Shown: positions 28,689-41,745 of the stretch, in pieces
Position numbering within the stretch: the first letter of the stretch is position 1
How the letters are laid out: each line of letters starts with the position of its first letter
Assembly (NCBI RefSeq): GCF_016904955.1
Contig: NZ_JADIKE010000035.1
Span: 310,001 to 374,000 of the forward strand
Length of the DNA: 64,000 bases
DNA from: Dyella flava
Lineage (GTDB): Bacteria; Pseudomonadota; Gammaproteobacteria; Xanthomonadales; Rhodanobacteraceae
Reading direction: 5' to 3'
The notes under the pieces: generated by a model
Seen by the model: only the letters and a program-made list of their open reading frames with translations
Told to the model about the DNA's origin: nothing
The model's database searches: none
Program-made: the position numbers and the translations under genes

Positions 28689-29349
28689 CCGGCTTCTCCT
28701 CGCCCTCGTCGGCTTCGCGCAGTTCGCGATAGGCAAGCGCCAGCGCCTGCACGTCTTCTGCGGAGAACAGCAGCTTCAGCGCTGGCGATACTTCATAGCG
28801 ATCGTCGCTGCCGCGCAGCTTGTCCAGTATGTGATTGTCTTTCATCTTGCCAATCGCACCGGCCACACGTTTGGCAAAGCCGGCGCGGTCGGTGGATACG
28901 CTTTTTTCGTAAACCGACAAGGCGTCCACCAGGGCCGCCTCTTCCACCACCGCGCGGTGACCATGCGCTTCCGCCTCAGCCAATTGCTGGCGCAGGTGCA
29001 ATAACAACACCGAATCGATAAAGGTCAGTGGCGATGTGCGCAGCAGCACGGGTGTTTCCAATTCGCCGGTGTCGAACTGGCGGGTGAAGGCGACGCCGCC
29101 TTCGCGGTCGATCACCAGCTCCAGGAACAGCTCGCACAAACGCGAACGGATGGCGGTTTCCTGGCGCAGCAAAGCCGTCCATAACTGGCTGTGCCGGCCC
29201 GCATCCAGGCTGGGACCGGCCAGCAATTGGCACAATGCACGACGCGCATCGAGCGGCAGGTTGCCGCAATCGCCGTCGAATAGTGCCGAGTCCTTGGGCT
29301 TCTCGGCCACGGGCTCGATAAAAACGGTGTCGTCCTCAAGCAAATTCAT
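28678..29349 (-). CDS. mksE: DUF4194 condensin subunit, MksE/JetB type
   Basis: This 223-residue protein matches the MksE/JetB kite-subunit family in length, position and general features (winged-helix type dimer bridging the kleisin and ATPase heads). Short motifs are [21 protein letters not shown], cited here in part as [13 protein letters not shown], and [13 protein letters not shown] near the C-terminus. The acidic tail [12 protein letters not shown] precedes the overlapping mksB start. It overlaps mksF by 14 bp. Operon order F-E-B is conserved for these systems. Confidence 0.82.
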   Translation of the reverse strand: MNLLEDDTVFIEPVAEKPKDSALFDGDCGNLPLDARRALCQLLAGPSLDAGRHSQLWTALLRQETAIRSRLCELFLELVIDREGGVAFTRQFDTGELETPVLLRTSPLTFIDSVLLLHLRQQLAEAEAHGHRAVVEEAALVDALSVYEKSVSTDRAGFAKRVAGAIGKMKDNHILDKLRGSDDRYEVSPALKLLFSAEDVQALALAYRELREADEGEEKPDGE

Positions 29350-30805
29350 GTCGCTTCTCCTTCAGGAACCACGCGAGAGGAATGCGGGCGTGACGCTCAT
29401 TGCCGTCCTTGCCACGCCAGGTAATGGCTTCATGCTCATCCTGCGCCACAACGCCATGTCGCGTGGCCAGGGACAGGTAACCGATGATGCTGCCCAGCCC
29501 TTGTTCGGCCGGCCGCTGGGCGAGCACACCACCAATCGAAAGTTGGTCGTGCGTGGCAAGCAGCTCATGCAGATCGCGTCGCAACCCGCGGTAATTGATT
29601 TCCGATTGCGCTACCAGCTCGCCCACGCTGTCGAGCGAGATCGCCGCGCCGCCGCTCTGCGCAATGTTGCCATCGACGCGGGCCTGACGTGGATCATGCA
29701 GGCGCCATTGCGATAGCGAGCGCAATCGGCTGGTGGTGAGTTGCAGGGTATAGGGTGTGCGTTGGCGCACTTGCACCGAGTCGCGCAGTTGCAGTGCTTC
29801 GGCCTGAGCCTGCTTGAGCAACTGGTTCAGGCGCCGCTGCTCCAGATAGCCGCGGCTCTGCACGAACCCACGCAAGCTGCGCGCAAAGTTCTGCATGACG
29901 TCGTGCACATGACTGCCACGCTCCAGCATCACACCGGTAAGACCGCGCAGGAATTGCCGTTCATGACGTTGCAGCTTGCGGGCGAAGCCGCGTGACAGCA
30001 CCGTGTCCAGGGCCGCATCCAGTTGCGCGCTTTGTTCGACATCGTTGAGCAGGTTCCAGAAGGCGTTGAAGCTGCGACCGGCTTCGCTGTCGCCGATCAG
30101 GTCCACGCCTTCGAACAGGCGGTCAAGGATATCGCCACGCTCGCCTTCGTCATCGATGATGCGTTCGCGGAATTCGCGATTGAGTTGTTCAAAATCATCG
30201 CGGACGCGGCGGAAGTCTTCGTTCAGATCATCGGCGAGCTGGATGATTTCACGGGTACGCTCCAGGGCGCGCTTGCTGTCCAGGGTCGCAACCTTGCCCG
30301 AGGCGGCGCGCGCGATGTCCGCCTCGATGCGATCGCGCTCCGCATAGAGCGCGCCAAGGCGCGCCGCCGGATCCGTTTCGGTCTGTTCGGCCAGTTGCAC
30401 CAATTGCTGGATCACCAGCGACAGGCGGCTTTCGGTTGCGACGCTGCGCGACGCATCCAGACCGGCAATAAAGCGGATGGCCTGGGTCGCCTGGGAAGAA
30501 AGCTCGTATTCCTCTTCGCTTGCGCCCTCCGGCAGCCGGCGTTCGAGGTAGCCCTGTGACAACCAGTGCGCTACGTAAGCCTGCGCCGTGCGCGGCAATT
30601 CGAGCGGAAGATCAGATGCATTGATCGCATCCAGATGATGCTGCAAGCGCTCGTGCAGGATCGAACCCGGCAGGCGCCGTTCGCTATCCAGCAACAGGGT
30701 TTGCAGCAATCCGATCAGTTCGGGGGCATGGTCGGCGGCGAGCAACCGCCACAGGGGCTGATCACGCAGGCGCCGATAGCCTGCGATACGGGCTTGCAAC
30801 GTCAT
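29336..30805 (-). CDS. mksF: DUF3375 kleisin-like condensin subunit, MksF/JetA type
   Basis: This ~489-residue protein starts [19 protein letters not shown]. The frame continues upstream to 30865 but without family similarity. DUF3375 proteins are the kleisin of MksBEF/Wadjet complexes, with an N-terminal winged helix, a middle helical part (here the [15 protein letters not shown] region) and a C-terminal winged helix ([13 protein letters not shown]). It is first in the F-E-B operon. No signal peptide or TM helix is present. No JetD/MksG gene precedes or follows the operon. Confidence 0.83.
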   Translation of the reverse strand: MTLQARIAGYRRLRDQPLWRLLAADHAPELIGLLQTLLLDSERRLPGSILHERLQHHLDAINASDLPLELPRTAQAYVAHWLSQGYLERRLPEGASEEEYELSSQATQAIRFIAGLDASRSVATESRLSLVIQQLVQLAEQTETDPAARLGALYAERDRIEADIARAASGKVATLDSKRALERTREIIQLADDLNEDFRRVRDDFEQLNREFRERIIDDEGERGDILDRLFEGVDLIGDSEAGRSFNAFWNLLNDVEQSAQLDAALDTVLSRGFARKLQRHERQFLRGLTGVMLERGSHVHDVMQNFARSLRGFVQSRGYLEQRRLNQLLKQAQAEALQLRDSVQVRQRTPYTLQLTTSRLRSLSQWRLHDPRQARVDGNIAQSGGAAISLDSVGELVAQSEINYRGLRRDLHELLATHDQLSIGGVLAQRPAEQGLGSIIGYLSLATRHGVVAQDEHEAITWRGKDGNERHARIPLAWFLKEKRHEFA

Positions 30806-30982
30806 CAAATCGACTCCCTGTCCCCTTCGACATGTGCAGGGAGAGCACGTGCACGTACCCGGCATCGAGGCGCGAGGAGAGGACTTGGGTGCGGGGATTG
30901 CCTCGCCATGATCTCCGCCATCTGCTTCAAATCAAAACTCCCATGTCGCGAGCCGTTCCACTTACCTCTTCAGCAAGATCGG

Positions 30983-31020
30983 CCCCTCACCCGAGCCCGC
31001 TCTCCCCCAAGGGGAGAGGG
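30983..31020. repeat. C/G-rich dispersed repeat, copy 3
   Basis: CCCCTCACCCGAGCCCGC followed by TCTCCCCCAAGGGGAGAGG. Same family and orientation as the copy at 22903, including the preceding GCAAGAxCGG. It lies between the obgE stop and the mksF start. Confidence 0.75.
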
Positions 31021-31028
31021 TGTCAGAA

Positions 31029-32111
<1,083 letters not shown>

Positions 32112-32252
32112 TTAGGTTTGATGCGCCATCAAGGCGCTGCTTGGGCTGGGTCAGCAGGGAAGCAAGATTAAAGGGGTTAGGGATGAGTAGCGAGCGCGCA
32201 AGCATGAAGCTTTCGTGAGCCCCTGCCTGTCGCCCTCGCCGCTTGCTCCAAA

Positions 32253-32280
32253 TAAAACAAAAGCCCCGCCGGGGCGGGGC
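32253..32280 (-). terminator. Intrinsic terminator between rpmA and obgE
   Basis: On the - strand a strong stem GCCCCGCC/GGCGGGGC (32263-32280) is followed by TTTTGTTTT. It lies just after rpmA, so obgE probably has its own promoter or depends on read-through. Confidence 0.85.
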
Positions 32281-32304
32281 CTTCGTTGCAACGTGAGGAC
32301 TGGA

Positions 32305-32562
32305 TCAGCCCTTGACGACGTTGACGTACTTGCGATTGTTCTCGCCGCGGGTCTTGAACTCGACCGTACCATCGACCAGCGCGAACAGGGTGTGGTCACG
32401 GCCCAGACCCACGCCGGTACCGGCATGGAACTTGGTGCCGCGCTGACGCACGATGATGTTGCCGGCCTCGATGGCCTGACCACCGTACACCTTCACGCCG
32501 AGGTACTTCGGGTTCGAATCGCGACCGTTGCGGGATGAACCTACGCCTTTTTTGTGTGCCAT
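32305..32562 (-). CDS. rpmA: 50S ribosomal protein L27
   Basis: This 85-residue protein has the family start [15 protein letters not shown] and the core [15 protein letters not shown]. Its N-terminal tail reaches the peptidyl transferase centre. The standard order rplU-rpmA places it 20 bp after rplU. Confidence 0.98.
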   Translation of the reverse strand: MAHKKGVGSSRNGRDSNPKYLGVKVYGGQAIEAGNIIVRQRGTKFHAGTGVGLGRDHTLFALVDGTVEFKTRGENNRKYVNVVKG

Positions 32563-32582
32563 GACTATCTACTCCGGCTGTA

Positions 32583-32897
32583 TCAGGCGTTGATGCCCGT
32601 GATCTCGACTTCGGTGAAGTGCTGACGATGTCCCTGCTGCTTCTTGTGGTGCTTGCGGCGGCGGAACTTGATGATGCGGACCTTATCGGCGCGGCCGTGC
32701 TTGCGCACGGTGGCGCTCACGGTGGCGCCGGCCACGACCGGGGCACCGACGGTGATGGTCTCACCGGAACCGACCAGCAGCACCTGGTCGAACTTCACGC
32801 TGGCGCCTTCTTCGGCGTTCAGCAGCTCCACGCGCAGGACATCGCCCTGCTGGACGCGGTATTGCTTGCCGCCAGTTTTGATAACTGCATAACTCAT
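32583..32897 (-). CDS. rplU: 50S ribosomal protein L21
   Basis: This 104-residue protein starts [15 protein letters not shown] and ends with the conserved [16 protein letters not shown] region that contacts 23S rRNA. It is the first gene of the rplU-rpmA unit, behind a strong sigma70 promoter. Confidence 0.98.
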   Translation of the reverse strand: MSYAVIKTGGKQYRVQQGDVLRVELLNAEEGASVKFDQVLLVGSGETITVGAPVVAGATVSATVRKHGRADKVRIIKFRRRKHHKKQQGHRQHFTEVEITGINA

Positions 32898-32964
32898 GGG
32901 AATGGCCCTTCTGTCGTTATTCTCTTGGGTTCGCCGCGACCCATTCGGGCGCAGCGAACTGTGG

Positions 32965-32994
32965 ATTATAGCGATCAGGCGCCCAGCTGGTCAA
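32965..32994 (-). promoter_or_regulatory. Sigma70 promoter of rplU-rpmA
   Basis: On the - strand TTGACC (32994-32989), an 18-bp spacer and a perfect TATAAT (32970-32965) lie about 70 bp before the rplU ATG. Confidence 0.82.
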
Positions 32995-33009
32995 TGACTG
33001 ACCAGCTGG
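32983..33009. promoter_or_regulatory. Palindrome overlapping the rplU -35 box
   Basis: CCAGCTGGTCA-atgac-TGACCAGCTGG: perfect 11-bp arms. One arm contains the -35 hexamer of the rplU promoter, and the site lies just after the DUF2059 gene. It could be an operator, or a T-less terminator hairpin for that gene. Confidence 0.6.
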
Positions 33010-33019
33010 CTCAAGGCAG

Positions 33020-33556
33020 TCAGTGGCCCGTTCCGCCGGCCGGCGACTGGGGCGCTGGCATGGCATCGCCGCTGCTATCGTCCCCGGCGGTCCCCGGGCA
33101 GCGCCCCTGGGCGTCCAGCTTGCCCTGCTTCTGGAGCTGGGCAAACATGTCCGACGTGCGCTGGCGGCCCCATTGCTGACCGGCCTGGGCGGCCTCGGCC
33201 ATGGTGGCGGGCATCTGGGTCACCAGTTTCTGGCCCAGGGAGGATTTGTAGAACTTGATCAGCCCCTCGACCTCGTCGGCAGTGAAGTGGTGCTGGTAGG
33301 CCGGGATCATGGCCTTGGTCAGCTGCTCCTGCCCGTCCTTGTCGATATAGGTCTGCCAGAAGCTGGCCTCCACGCAAGGCAACTGCTCGCTCATCATGGC
33401 GGCCATCTTGTTGTTCATCGCGATGAACTGGCCCGGCACATCCATCACCTGCATCAGCTCCCGCACCTGCGCCTCGCTGGGCTGGGCCGCCAAGGCGGGA
33501 CCGGCCGCCAGCGCCAAGCACATACCTACGCCCAAAGCCCACTTGCCAACCGTCAT
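33020..33556 (-). CDS. DUF2059 family exported protein
   Basis: This protein is 178 residues long. The N-terminus (KWALGVGMCLALAAGPALAAQ) is a clear Sec signal peptide with cleavage after ALAA. The mature part has the DUF2059 helical core (AMIPAYQHHFTADEVEGLIKFYKSSLGQKL). The function of the family is unknown; a periplasmic location is predicted. The ATG at 33556 follows a GGAGGG ribosome-binding site; the longer frame to 33685 lacks one. The C-terminus is Pro/Gly-rich. Confidence 0.85.
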   Translation of the reverse strand: MTVGKWALGVGMCLALAAGPALAAQPSEAQVRELMQVMDVPGQFIAMNNKMAAMMSEQLPCVEASFWQTYIDKDGQEQLTKAMIPAYQHHFTADEVEGLIKFYKSSLGQKLVTQMPATMAEAAQAGQQWGRQRTSDMFAQLQKQGKLDAQGRCPGTAGDDSSGDAMPAPQSPAGGTGH

Positions 33557-33700
33557 GTTCACACCCTCCGCTGCACAGGAAACCGGGGAAATAGCGGTCG
33601 AGCATATTCGCCCGCTCCGCCGCTGCCTAGGCCTGAGCGCGCGCTGCGGATATCCGCCGGCAAGCTCGCCAAAGACCCGACACAAGCCTACGGGAACGCG

Positions 33701-33726
33701 CCTGCTGACATAACGTTGTCAGCAGG
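33701..33726. promoter_or_regulatory. Perfect palindrome in the uvrA / DUF2059 divergent region
   Basis: CCTGCTGACA-taacgt-TGTCAGCAGG: perfect 10-bp arms. It lies about 40 bp before a TATAGT (33766-33771) that could be the uvrA -10 box. It does not match a typical LexA box. Candidate operator or regulatory hairpin. Confidence 0.5.
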
Positions 33727-33798
33727 TCTTTACCGGCGCCGAACGGTCGGGATAGACCGACTTGCTATAGTGAATGATTCCCCAATATCCGACGCGTC

Positions 33799-36692
<2,894 letters not shown>

Positions 36693-36696
<4 letters not shown>

Positions 36697-37127
36697 CCAC
36701 TGTTTCCAATGACTCCAACGTAGCGGCCGTCCTGTTGCATATCGCTTCGATCAGCGTGCGCTGGCGCGACCTCGACGCCTTCAATCACGTCAACAACTCC
36801 AGCTATCTCACCTTTCTGGAAGAGTCGCGGCTGCAATGGCTGCAACAGCTGAAAGGACCGTGGATGAGCGAGCACGCCATGCCGGTGATGGCGGCCAGCC
36901 AGGTCAACTACCGCCTGCCGATCGAATGGCCGGCACAGTTGCAAGTGGAGCTGTATTGCACGCGCATGGGCAACAGCTCCATGACGATTGGACATCGTAT
37001 CGTAGATGCCGACGACAAGAACAAACTCTATTGCGACGGACATGTCGTGATGGTGTGGATGGATCCCACCACCGGCAAATCGGTGTCGCTGCCACAGCCG
37101 GTCAAGGACTCGACCTCACCCACGTGA
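36693..37127 (+). CDS. Hotdog-fold acyl-CoA thioesterase
   Basis: This 144-residue protein has the 4HBT/YbgC-type motif [23 protein letters not shown], in which the Asp and the His/Asn pair form the active site. [13 protein letters not shown] and a long hotdog helix follow. The substrate is probably an acyl-CoA; it cannot be told from sequence. Translationally coupled to uvrA (ATGA overlap), which is a genomic accident of packing rather than a clear functional link. Confidence 0.85.
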
Positions 37128-37175
37128 GGCCGAAGCTAACGCTCCAAGCATTTGCACACAGAAGGACTCGCTCAT

Positions 37176-37598
37176 ATGGAAATTCAGCCCTATCTCTACT
37201 TTGATGGCCGCTGCGAAGAAGCGATTGCGTTCTACGGGAAAGCACTCGGCGCCACTGAGTTGTTCAAGATGCGCTTCAAGGACGCGCCAAGCGATCCGGC
37301 ATACGCGACGTCACCGCATATCGCCGACAAGATCATGCACGCCGCGCTGCTCATCGGCAGCACGCATGTACTGATGTCGGATGGCACCGGCGATGACGAG
37401 TCGACTTCTCATTCGGGTTTCAGCCTCTCGGTCACCGCGGACGATGTCGCTTCGGGCGAAAAGTATTTCAACGCTCTGGCACAAGAGGGCAAGATCAGCA
37501 TGCCCTTCCAGAAGACTTTCTGGACCGAAGGCTTCGGCATGCTGGTGGACAAGTTCGGCGTGCCGTGGATGGTCAACGTACGCCAAGCCGCGCCATAA
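37176..37598 (+). CDS. VOC superfamily protein, PhnB-like
   Basis: This 140-residue glyoxalase/bleomycin-resistance-fold protein has EIQPYLYFDGRCEEAIAFYG at its start, HAALLIGSTHVLMSDG, and a C-terminal half with FWTEGFGMLVDKFGVPWMVN, typical of the PhnB/YjdN group. The function of this group is not settled. The ATG at 37176 is preceded by AAGGA; the frame is open from 37152 with a poorer start. Confidence 0.85.
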   Translation: MEIQPYLYFDGRCEEAIAFYGKALGATELFKMRFKDAPSDPAYATSPHIADKIMHAALLIGSTHVLMSDGTGDDESTSHSGFSLSVTADDVASGEKYFNALAQEGKISMPFQKTFWTEGFGMLVDKFGVPWMVNVRQAAP

Positions 37599-37700
37599 GG
37601 CAGGTCCTGAAGCGCGCAGGAACGAGCGGCTGGAGGGCCACGTACGCCGTCACATGCCGCTCGCTATGATCGGGCACGTTACCTGCCAAAGGAGTGCCCC

Positions 37701-39164
37701 ATGACGATTCAGCACCGAACCGCCCTCGCCATCGCCTGCGCCGTGTTCTGCAGCGCATCACTGGCACAGGCTGCCGACAATGCGTCGATCACGCTCTATC
37801 GCAGTGACAGTTCCAGCCTTTATGCAAGCAGCGGAGACAACACCGTCGATGACGGTTACGCCGTGGTGCGCGAACAGCGCAATGTGCGCTTGCAGGCCGG
37901 CGTGCATGACATCGTGCTGGGAGATTTGCCCAACAACCTCGACGCCGAAGCGATGGCACTTGGCTTCCCGGGCGGCGAGGCCAAGGTCATCTCGCAACGC
38001 CTGTTGCTCGGCCAGGGCGCCAACGCAGCCCTCACCGGCTTGACCGGCAGCAACATCAGCGTACTCGGTGACAACGGGCAGCCCTTGGCCAACGGCACCC
38101 TGCTGCGCGCTGGCGATGAAGGCCTGATTGTCGGCAGTGCGAATGGTGGCACCACACTGGTTCGCCAGTACGCGGCCGTGAATACGTCAAGCAGCAACTT
38201 TCCCACCGGTTCCAGCTTGCGCTTGCGCCTCGATGCTTCACGCTCCGGCGATACAACGGCCGTACTGAGCTACCCTGCTACCGGCATGGGGTGGCGAGCG
38301 GCATATGTGGCTACGCTGCAACCCGGCAACAGTTGCAGCATGCAATTCGAATCACGCGCCAGCATTGCCAATCGCAGCGGCCGTGATTGGCACGACGCCA
38401 AACTCACACTGATCGCGGGCGAACCGAATTTCGCCAAACCCAGCGGACCGCGCCCGATGATGATGATGAAAGCCATGGCCGCGCCGGTGGGCGCCGAGGC
38501 ACTCCCCGAGCAATCGTCGCTGGCCGACTATCGCAGCTACACCCTGCCGGCACCGGTCGACCTGCCCGATGGCAGCATCAGCCAGGTGCCGCTTTACGCG
38601 GCACGCACCCTGAGTTGTGTACGCACCGCACTTTATGAAAATGGCGGCAGCTGGTTGCCGCCGCAGCCCATGCTTAATAGCGAACTCAACTCTGACGGCA
38701 ACACCAGCATCACCAGCACTTTGAGTCTGACTGCTTTCGACAGCCTGCCGGCGGGCTATTTGCGTGTGCTGACGGCAGACCGCAACGGCGTACCGCAATT
38801 CATCGGCGAGGGACGGATCAACGACACGCCCAAAGGCAGCGATGCGACGATTACGCTGGGCACTGCGTTCGACCTGCGCGGCAACCGCGAACGCACCAGC
38901 TTCCACGTCGACAAAGCCGGGCGCACGATGGATGAAGCTTTCCGCATTACCTTGACCAACGCCAGCGGCAGCCCGCGCACGGTGACGGTGCGGGAACATC
39001 CCAACCGCTGGCGCCAATGGAACCTGGCTTCATCAACGGTGAAGCCCAGCAAGCAGACGACCGATACGCTGGAATTCAAGCTTGATGTACCGGCCAACGG
39101 CAAGACCGTGCTGGACTACGCCGTTCGCTACACCTGGACGGCGGATGACAATCCGCAGCCTTGA
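37701..39164 (+). CDS. DUF4139 domain exported protein
   Basis: This 487-residue protein has a Sec signal peptide (IACAVFCSASLAQAAD). It resembles the DUF4139 family: an N-terminal beta-rich part (RNVRLQAGVHDIVLGDLP), a middle region with TGMGWRAAYVATL and NRSGRDWHDAKLTLIAGEPN, and a C-terminal part ending VLDYAVRYTW. The family is uncharacterised and probably acts in the periplasm or outer membrane. A TATGAT at 37665-37670 may be its -10 box, and AAAGGAG precedes the start. Confidence 0.82.
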   Translation: MTIQHRTALAIACAVFCSASLAQAADNASITLYRSDSSSLYASSGDNTVDDGYAVVREQRNVRLQAGVHDIVLGDLPNNLDAEAMALGFPGGEAKVISQRLLLGQGANAALTGLTGSNISVLGDNGQPLANGTLLRAGDEGLIVGSANGGTTLVRQYAAVNTSSSNFPTGSSLRLRLDASRSGDTTAVLSYPATGMGWRAAYVATLQPGNSCSMQFESRASIANRSGRDWHDAKLTLIAGEPNFAKPSGPRPMMMMKAMAAPVGAEALPEQSSLADYRSYTLPAPVDLPDGSISQVPLYAARTLSCVRTALYENGGSWLPPQPMLNSELNSDGNTSITSTLSLTAFDSLPAGYLRVLTADRNGVPQFIGEGRINDTPKGSDATITLGTAFDLRGNRERTSFHVDKAGRTMDEAFRITLTNASGSPRTVTVREHPNRWRQWNLASSTVKPSKQTTDTLEFKLDVPANGKTVLDYAVRYTWTADDNPQP

Positions 39165-39305
39165 TGCAACCCGATCCGCACGCTGTCCCGCTTGGGAAGA
39201 GGCGTATGGCCGCACATCGCCAACAGGGATGACGTGCTGGAAACATGGCGAATACCCGAACCATCCGCTTTACACTGAACGCCATAACGCTTCTGGAGCC
39301 CGATA

Positions 39306-40061
39306 ATGCTTAATCTCGTCAAGCACGATGCCGTCACTGAAATTCAGCTGGCGCGCCCGCCGGTCAACGCGCTCAATCTGGATCTGCTGCGTGCGATCCA
39401 AAAAGCCCTCGCTGACGCGGTGCGCGATGGCGCGCGCGGCATCGTGCTATCGGGCGCACAAGGGATGTTCTCCGCCGGTGTCGATGTGCCGGCCCTGCTG
39501 ACCTGTGATCGCGCTGGCGTGCGTGAATTCTGGCGCGAATTCTTTGCGACGTGTGCCGCACTGGCCCAGTCACCCGCACCGGTGGTTGCGGCGATCACCG
39601 GTCACAGCCCGGCGGGTGGCGCCGTGCTTTCACTGTTCTGCGACTATCGTGTGATGGCGCAAGGCCCCTATCGCATCGGCCTCAACGAGGTCCAGGTCGG
39701 GCTGATCGCTCCCGATTGCATCCAGATGGCCCTGCGCCGCGTGGTAGGCGCGTATCGCGCCGAACGCCTGCTGGTCTCCGGCGCGCTGATCGACGCGGAA
39801 CAGGCGCTGGCTTGCGGCTTCGTTGACGAACTCGCCAGCGTGGATCAGGTCACCACACGCGCCTTCGTCTGGTTGAACGAAACGCTGGCGCTGCCTTCGC
39901 ATGCCATGCTGGCCACACGCCAGATCGCACGCGCGGATCTGATCAGCACCTACGCCGATATCGACAGCTTGCCGATCGATACCTTTGTCGACGCTTTTTT
40001 CCACCCGGAAACGCAGGCAACCCTGCAGCAACTGGTGGCGCGGCTCAAGAAAAAGGCGTAA
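39306..40061 (+). CDS. Enoyl-CoA hydratase/isomerase (crotonase) family protein
   Basis: This 251-residue crotonase fold has the oxyanion segments GMFSAGVDVPALL and ITGHSPAGGAVLSLFCDYR. The usual catalytic Glu positions are only partly kept (NEVQVGLIAPDCI), so it may act as an isomerase or be specialised. It stands alone between the DUF4139 gene and the convergent sulfurtransferase gene. Confidence 0.85.
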   Translation: MLNLVKHDAVTEIQLARPPVNALNLDLLRAIQKALADAVRDGARGIVLSGAQGMFSAGVDVPALLTCDRAGVREFWREFFATCAALAQSPAPVVAAITGHSPAGGAVLSLFCDYRVMAQGPYRIGLNEVQVGLIAPDCIQMALRRVVGAYRAERLLVSGALIDAEQALACGFVDELASVDQVTTRAFVWLNETLALPSHAMLATRQIARADLISTYADIDSLPIDTFVDAFFHPETQATLQQLVARLKKKA

Positions 40062-40069
40062 TTCGAGCA

Positions 40070-40115
40070 TCGGGAATAGTGAACAGCGGGCCCGCCCCGC
40101 TTGTGCTATTCCCGG
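40070..40115. terminator. Hairpin between convergent crotonase and sulfurtransferase genes
   Basis: CGGGAATAG and GCGGG on one side pair with CCCGC and CTATTCCCG on the other, giving a long interrupted stem that overlaps the last codons of the - strand gene. No clear T tract is present; probably a bidirectional terminator. Confidence 0.5.
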
Positions 40116-40960
40116 TTTGCGCCGACTGCGATGGGTCGCGAGGGATCGCTCACCCAACCGCTCCACGACGGCGCATAAAGACGCGACCCCGCCAACCCCG
40201 CGTGTTCCATCGCCAGCATGTTGTGGCAAGCCGTCACGCCTGAGCCGCACATATGCACGACCTGCTCGGGCTTGTGCTGGCCGATCACGGCGAGAAATTC
40301 CTGACGCAAGGCCTCGGCGGACTTGAAACGGCCGTCCGCCTGCAGGTTGTCCGAGAACGGACGGTTCGCCGCACCCGGCACGTGCCCCGCAGCCCGATCC
40401 AGCGGCTCGACTTCCCCTAGATAACGCGGGGCAGCGCGCGCATCGAGCAACAGATCCTGCTTGAGCTTTGCAACGGCCGCGTGATCGAGCAGCATCTGGC
40501 TGGCGTCGTAGTGCAGTGAAACTTGCGTCGGCTCACGCTGCGTTACCTGCGACGTGACCGGCCGACCTGCCGCTTTCCACGCCGTATAGCCGCCATCCAG
40601 CACCGCCACTTCTTGCACGCCGCACAAGCGTAGCAACCACCAAAGCCGCGCCGCGGCCAGCGCGCCATTGCCGGCGTCGTAGCAAACCACCTGCAGGCCA
40701 GGCCGCCAGCCCCAGCGTCCCAGCGTGGCAGAAAAGCTTTGTTCCAACGGCAACGGATGGCGCCCAAGTCCCAGCGGTGTGCGCGTGAGGTCCGACAGAT
40801 CATGATCCAGGCTCGCGAAGACCGCGCCCGGGATATGTTCCGCCCGGTAGTCGCGCTCACCCTTGCCCGCATCGGCCAGGTCGTGGCGGCAATCGACGAC
40901 AAGCACATCGGATGCCGGCAACGCCGCCAGTTCAGCCACGGAAATCAGTGTGCTTTTCAT
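40106..40960 (-). CDS. sseA: Two-domain rhodanese sulfurtransferase (3-mercaptopyruvate sulfurtransferase type)
   Basis: This 284-residue protein has two rhodanese domains. The N-terminal one is inactive (VVDCRHDLADAGKGERDYRAEHIPGA), and the C-terminal one has the active loop CGSGVTACHN with nucleophilic Cys near 238. CG[ST]GVTA is typical of mercaptopyruvate rather than thiosulfate enzymes. The start overlaps the Nudix gene stop by 4 bp, so it is the third gene of an operon with DUF1289 and Nudix proteins. Confidence 0.88.
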   Translation of the reverse strand: MKSTLISVAELAALPASDVLVVDCRHDLADAGKGERDYRAEHIPGAVFASLDHDLSDLTRTPLGLGRHPLPLEQSFSATLGRWGWRPGLQVVCYDAGNGALAAARLWWLLRLCGVQEVAVLDGGYTAWKAAGRPVTSQVTQREPTQVSLHYDASQMLLDHAAVAKLKQDLLLDARAAPRYLGEVEPLDRAAGHVPGAANRPFSDNLQADGRFKSAEALRQEFLAVIGQHKPEQVVHMCGSGVTACHNMLAMEHAGLAGSRLYAPSWSGWVSDPSRPIAVGANRE

Positions 40961-41550
40961 GCTCGCTCCATCCTCTGCAACAGGTTTTGCAGCATGGCGG
41001 CCGTGGCGCCCCAGATGCGATGGCCGTCGTGCTCGAATTCCACCATCTCGCGGCGATGACCGCGGAAATCCATGACATAACGCTTCAGGTTGGCGGGTTC
41101 AAGAAAGAACGCCAGCGGCACTTCGAACACTTCGGCCACTTCATCGGGCGCGGGATGAAAGCGCGCCTCTTCGGCGATACGCGCGACCACCGGCGTGATG
41201 CAAAACCCGCTGATGGTTTCGAAGCAATCGAGATACCCCAGTGGCGTGACCAGGGCGCGATCCAGGCCGATCTCTTCTTCGCTTTCGCGCAGCGCGGTAG
41301 TCAGTGCGCTGCCATCCGCAGGATCCACGCGGCCGCCGGGAAAGGCCACCTGCCCGGCATGCGAGCTGAGGTGGTCGGTGCGCACCGTGAACACCATCCG
41401 GGGTTGCGCATCGCCACGCAGACCGATCAGCACGGCAGCATCCCTGCGCGGCGTATCGCCGAGCAGCTCTTTCATCTGGAGATGGTTCCAGGCTGGTGCG
41501 GAAGGTGGCTGCGACAGCGGCCGCAAGGCACGCAGCAAGGCGTCCATCAA
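40957..41550 (-). CDS. Nudix hydrolase, CoA pyrophosphatase type (NudL-like)
   Basis: This 197-residue protein has the Nudix box GGRVDPADGSALTTALRE (continuing SEEEIGL) with the REXXEE core. The preceding HAGQVAFPGG is the UPF0035 signature of CoA diphosphatases. It overlaps the DUF1289 gene by 4 bp and sseA by 4 bp. Confidence 0.9.
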   Translation of the reverse strand: MMDALLRALRPLSQPPSAPAWNHLQMKELLGDTPRRDAAVLIGLRGDAQPRMVFTVRTDHLSSHAGQVAFPGGRVDPADGSALTTALRESEEEIGLDRALVTPLGYLDCFETISGFCITPVVARIAEEARFHPAPDEVAEVFEVPLAFFLEPANLKRYVMDFRGHRREMVEFEHDGHRIWGATAAMLQNLLQRMERA

Positions 41551-41732
41551 GCGGACTCGCGGGCGGGCAGTACCACGTCCATGTAATGGGTACGTTCGGT
41601 CTCGCTCATGCTGCGCCAGCGGGCAATTTCATCGCCGGTGCGATAGCAGCCTTCGCAATAGCCATGAGGGTCGAGGCGGCAGACGCCGGTGCAGGGGCTG
41701 AGGATGGCGGTTTGGGGCGCGCTTTCGGACAT
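41547..41732 (-). CDS. DUF1289 family small Cys-rich protein
   Basis: This 61-residue protein has the family motif SPCTGVCRLDPHGYCEGCYRT, cited here as SPCTGVC and CEGC, four Cys that suggest a metal or Fe-S site, followed by EIARW. The function is unknown. It is first in a three-gene overlapping operon with the Nudix and sulfurtransferase genes. Confidence 0.87.
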   Translation of the reverse strand: MSESAPQTAILSPCTGVCRLDPHGYCEGCYRTGDEIARWRSMSETERTHYMDVVLPARESA

Positions 41733-41745
41733 CCGGGTATTTTAG

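Noticed and set aside
26934-29021. 695-codon open frame on the + strand
   Set aside because: Antisense to the MksB/MksE genes; no motif, and the composition follows the coding strand opposite.
25269-30805. Calling the operon a complete Wadjet defence system
   Set aside because: JetD is not present on either side, so only the MksBEF/JetABC part can be supported.
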